Part shown: one piece after another, positions 13,969 to 14,716 of the stretch
Layout of the letters: the number at the start of each line of letters is the position of its first letter
Position numbering within the stretch: position 1 is the first letter of the stretch
NCBI GenBank assembly: GCA_002840115.1
Contig: PGZG01000022.1
Span: 1 to 14,716 of the forward strand
DNA from: Gammaproteobacteria bacterium HGW-Gammaproteobacteria-14
GTDB taxonomy: Bacteria > Pseudomonadota > Gammaproteobacteria > Pseudomonadales > Alcanivoracaceae
DNA length: 14,716 nucleotides
Direction: 5' to 3'
Position numbers and translations under genes: made by a program
Notes under the pieces: model-generated
Seen by the model: the letters and a program-made list of their open reading frames with translations, nothing else
Databases searched by the model: none
What the model was told of the DNA's origin: nothing

Positions 13969-14716
13969 GGGGTATTCTCCTCCGCATCCGGATCACTGCT
14001 GTCATGACGCAACCAATGGGAAATCATGGCTTCAAGATCCTCCAGGTGCACCGGCTTCGCCAGATAGTCATCCATACCCGCAGCAAGGCAGCGAGCCTCT
14101 GCGCCTTCCATGGTATTCGCCGTCATGGCAACGATGACCACATGAGCATCACTGCCCTCTTCTTTCTCACGGATGGCCCGCGTGGTATCAAAACCATCGA
14201 ACTCCGGCATCATGCAATCCATTAATACCAGATCAAAATGCTCACGCTCCATTAACTCAACTGCAGAGCGGCCATCCGATACCGTTTTCACTTGATAGCC
14301 CAGCTTGTCGAGCATGCCGCGGGTAACAATCTGGTTAATTTCGTTATCCTCCACCAGCAGCAAACGCCAAGACTTGCGATCATCACGGTCCGGCTGCGTG
14401 GTTTTACGGCGATCCTCAGCGGGAGTCGGGCTTTCCACTTCAAACAGTCGTCGCAAGGACTCGCGCAGCAACCGTCGATGGGCCGGCTTGACCAGCACAT
14501 CGATACGGTGATGCTGCTGTAACAGTTTCTGCACCGCAGGCTCTCCACGCTCTACCAATGTGGTCAATAAAATAACCTTAAGCGATATGAGCGAAGGATC
14601 CTCCAGCACTGTACGCGCCAGATTGATGGCATAGTCACGGCGGGATCGGGTATCGACCAGTAAGACCGAGAAGTCCGCATGCTCACGCAAACCACCGCGC
14701 AATGCTTGCAATGCAT
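13965..14716 (-). CDS. Two-receiver-domain signalling protein, C-terminal part (probably a hybrid histidine kinase; truncated by window edge)
   Basis: The frame is open to the right edge, so the N-terminus is missing; the TTG at 14711 is not taken as a start. Counting from that codon, residues about 10-90 look like part of a first receiver domain (VLLVDTRSRR with Asp20, then VLVKP with Lys75). A linker follows and then a complete receiver domain: LLLVEDNEINQ (Glu121, Asp122), phosphoacceptor Asp165 in LMDCMMPEFDG, Thr197 in AMTANT and Lys219 in LAKPVH. The tail is short and acidic, with no DNA-binding domain or Hpt. LVEDNxINQ receivers of this kind are typical of hybrid sensor kinases such as the BarA/GacS group. 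The missing upstream part should show whether kinase domains are present. It overlaps the next gene by four bases. Confidence 0.85.
   Translation of the reverse strand, partial: ALQALRGGLREHADFSVLLVDTRSRRDYAINLARTVLEDPSLISLKVILLTTLVERGEPAVQKLLQQHHRIDVLVKPAHRRLLRESLRRLFEVESPTPAEDRRKTTQPDRDDRKSWRLLLVEDNEINQIVTRGMLDKLGYQVKTVSDGRSAVELMEREHFDLVLMDCMMPEFDGFDTTRAIREKEEGSDAHVVIVAMTANTMEGAEARCLAAGMDDYLAKPVHLEDLEAMISHWLRHDSSDPDAEENTP

Overview
This window looks like an ordinary chromosomal segment of a free-living gammaproteobacterium, probably from the Oceanospirillales/Pseudomonadales side (an Alcanivorax-like or related marine genus). That placement rests on gene order and protein resemblance recalled from memory, not on a database search. 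The core gene order resembles the Pseudomonas aeruginosa block lpxH - ppiB - glnS - folD - tRNAs - tig - clpP - clpX - lon - hupB - ppiD. I saw no insertion sequence, phage gene, CRISPR array, toxin-antitoxin pair or defence gene, and I do not think the window holds an undescribed system.

Left part (1-7450, all minus strand, read right to left): trigger factor (tig), ClpP, ClpX, Lon, the nucleoid protein HU (hupB), tRNA-Asp, and the start of the membrane chaperone PpiD, which runs off the left edge. This is a protein-quality-control block: nascent-chain folding (tig), two ATP-dependent proteases (ClpXP and Lon), and periplasmic folding (PpiD). Terminators follow tig, lon and tRNA-Asp. A long hairpin lies between clpX and lon. 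tRNA-Asp sits only 11 nt after the hupB stop codon. The 552 nt between hupB and lon hold a good sigma-70 promoter for hupB, a weaker upstream candidate and the lon terminator, but no convincing gene.

Middle (7588-8160): a minus-strand tRNA operon transcribed Pro(TGG) - Arg(TCT) - His(GTG), with a clear promoter with a GC-rich discriminator, and a strong terminator. folD runs divergently from it on the plus strand.

Right part (8156-14716): folD (plus) converges on glnS (minus). glnS diverges from a plus-strand operon of a cytoplasmic cyclophilin, a secreted cyclophilin and lpxH (lipid A synthesis), all tightly packed. A strong bidirectional terminator separates lpxH from rraA (minus). Upstream of rraA are an NAD(P)-binding Rossmann protein and, overlapping it by 4 nt, the C-terminal part of a protein with two response-regulator receiver domains, which is cut by the right edge.

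Points most worth a second look: the hairpin immediately before lon, the hupB/tRNA-Asp arrangement, an atypical FolD sequence type at the usual folD place, overlapping divergent promoters between glnS and the cyclophilin operon, an RraA homologue that keeps an aldolase metal-site motif, and GTG starts for hupB, lon and rraA.
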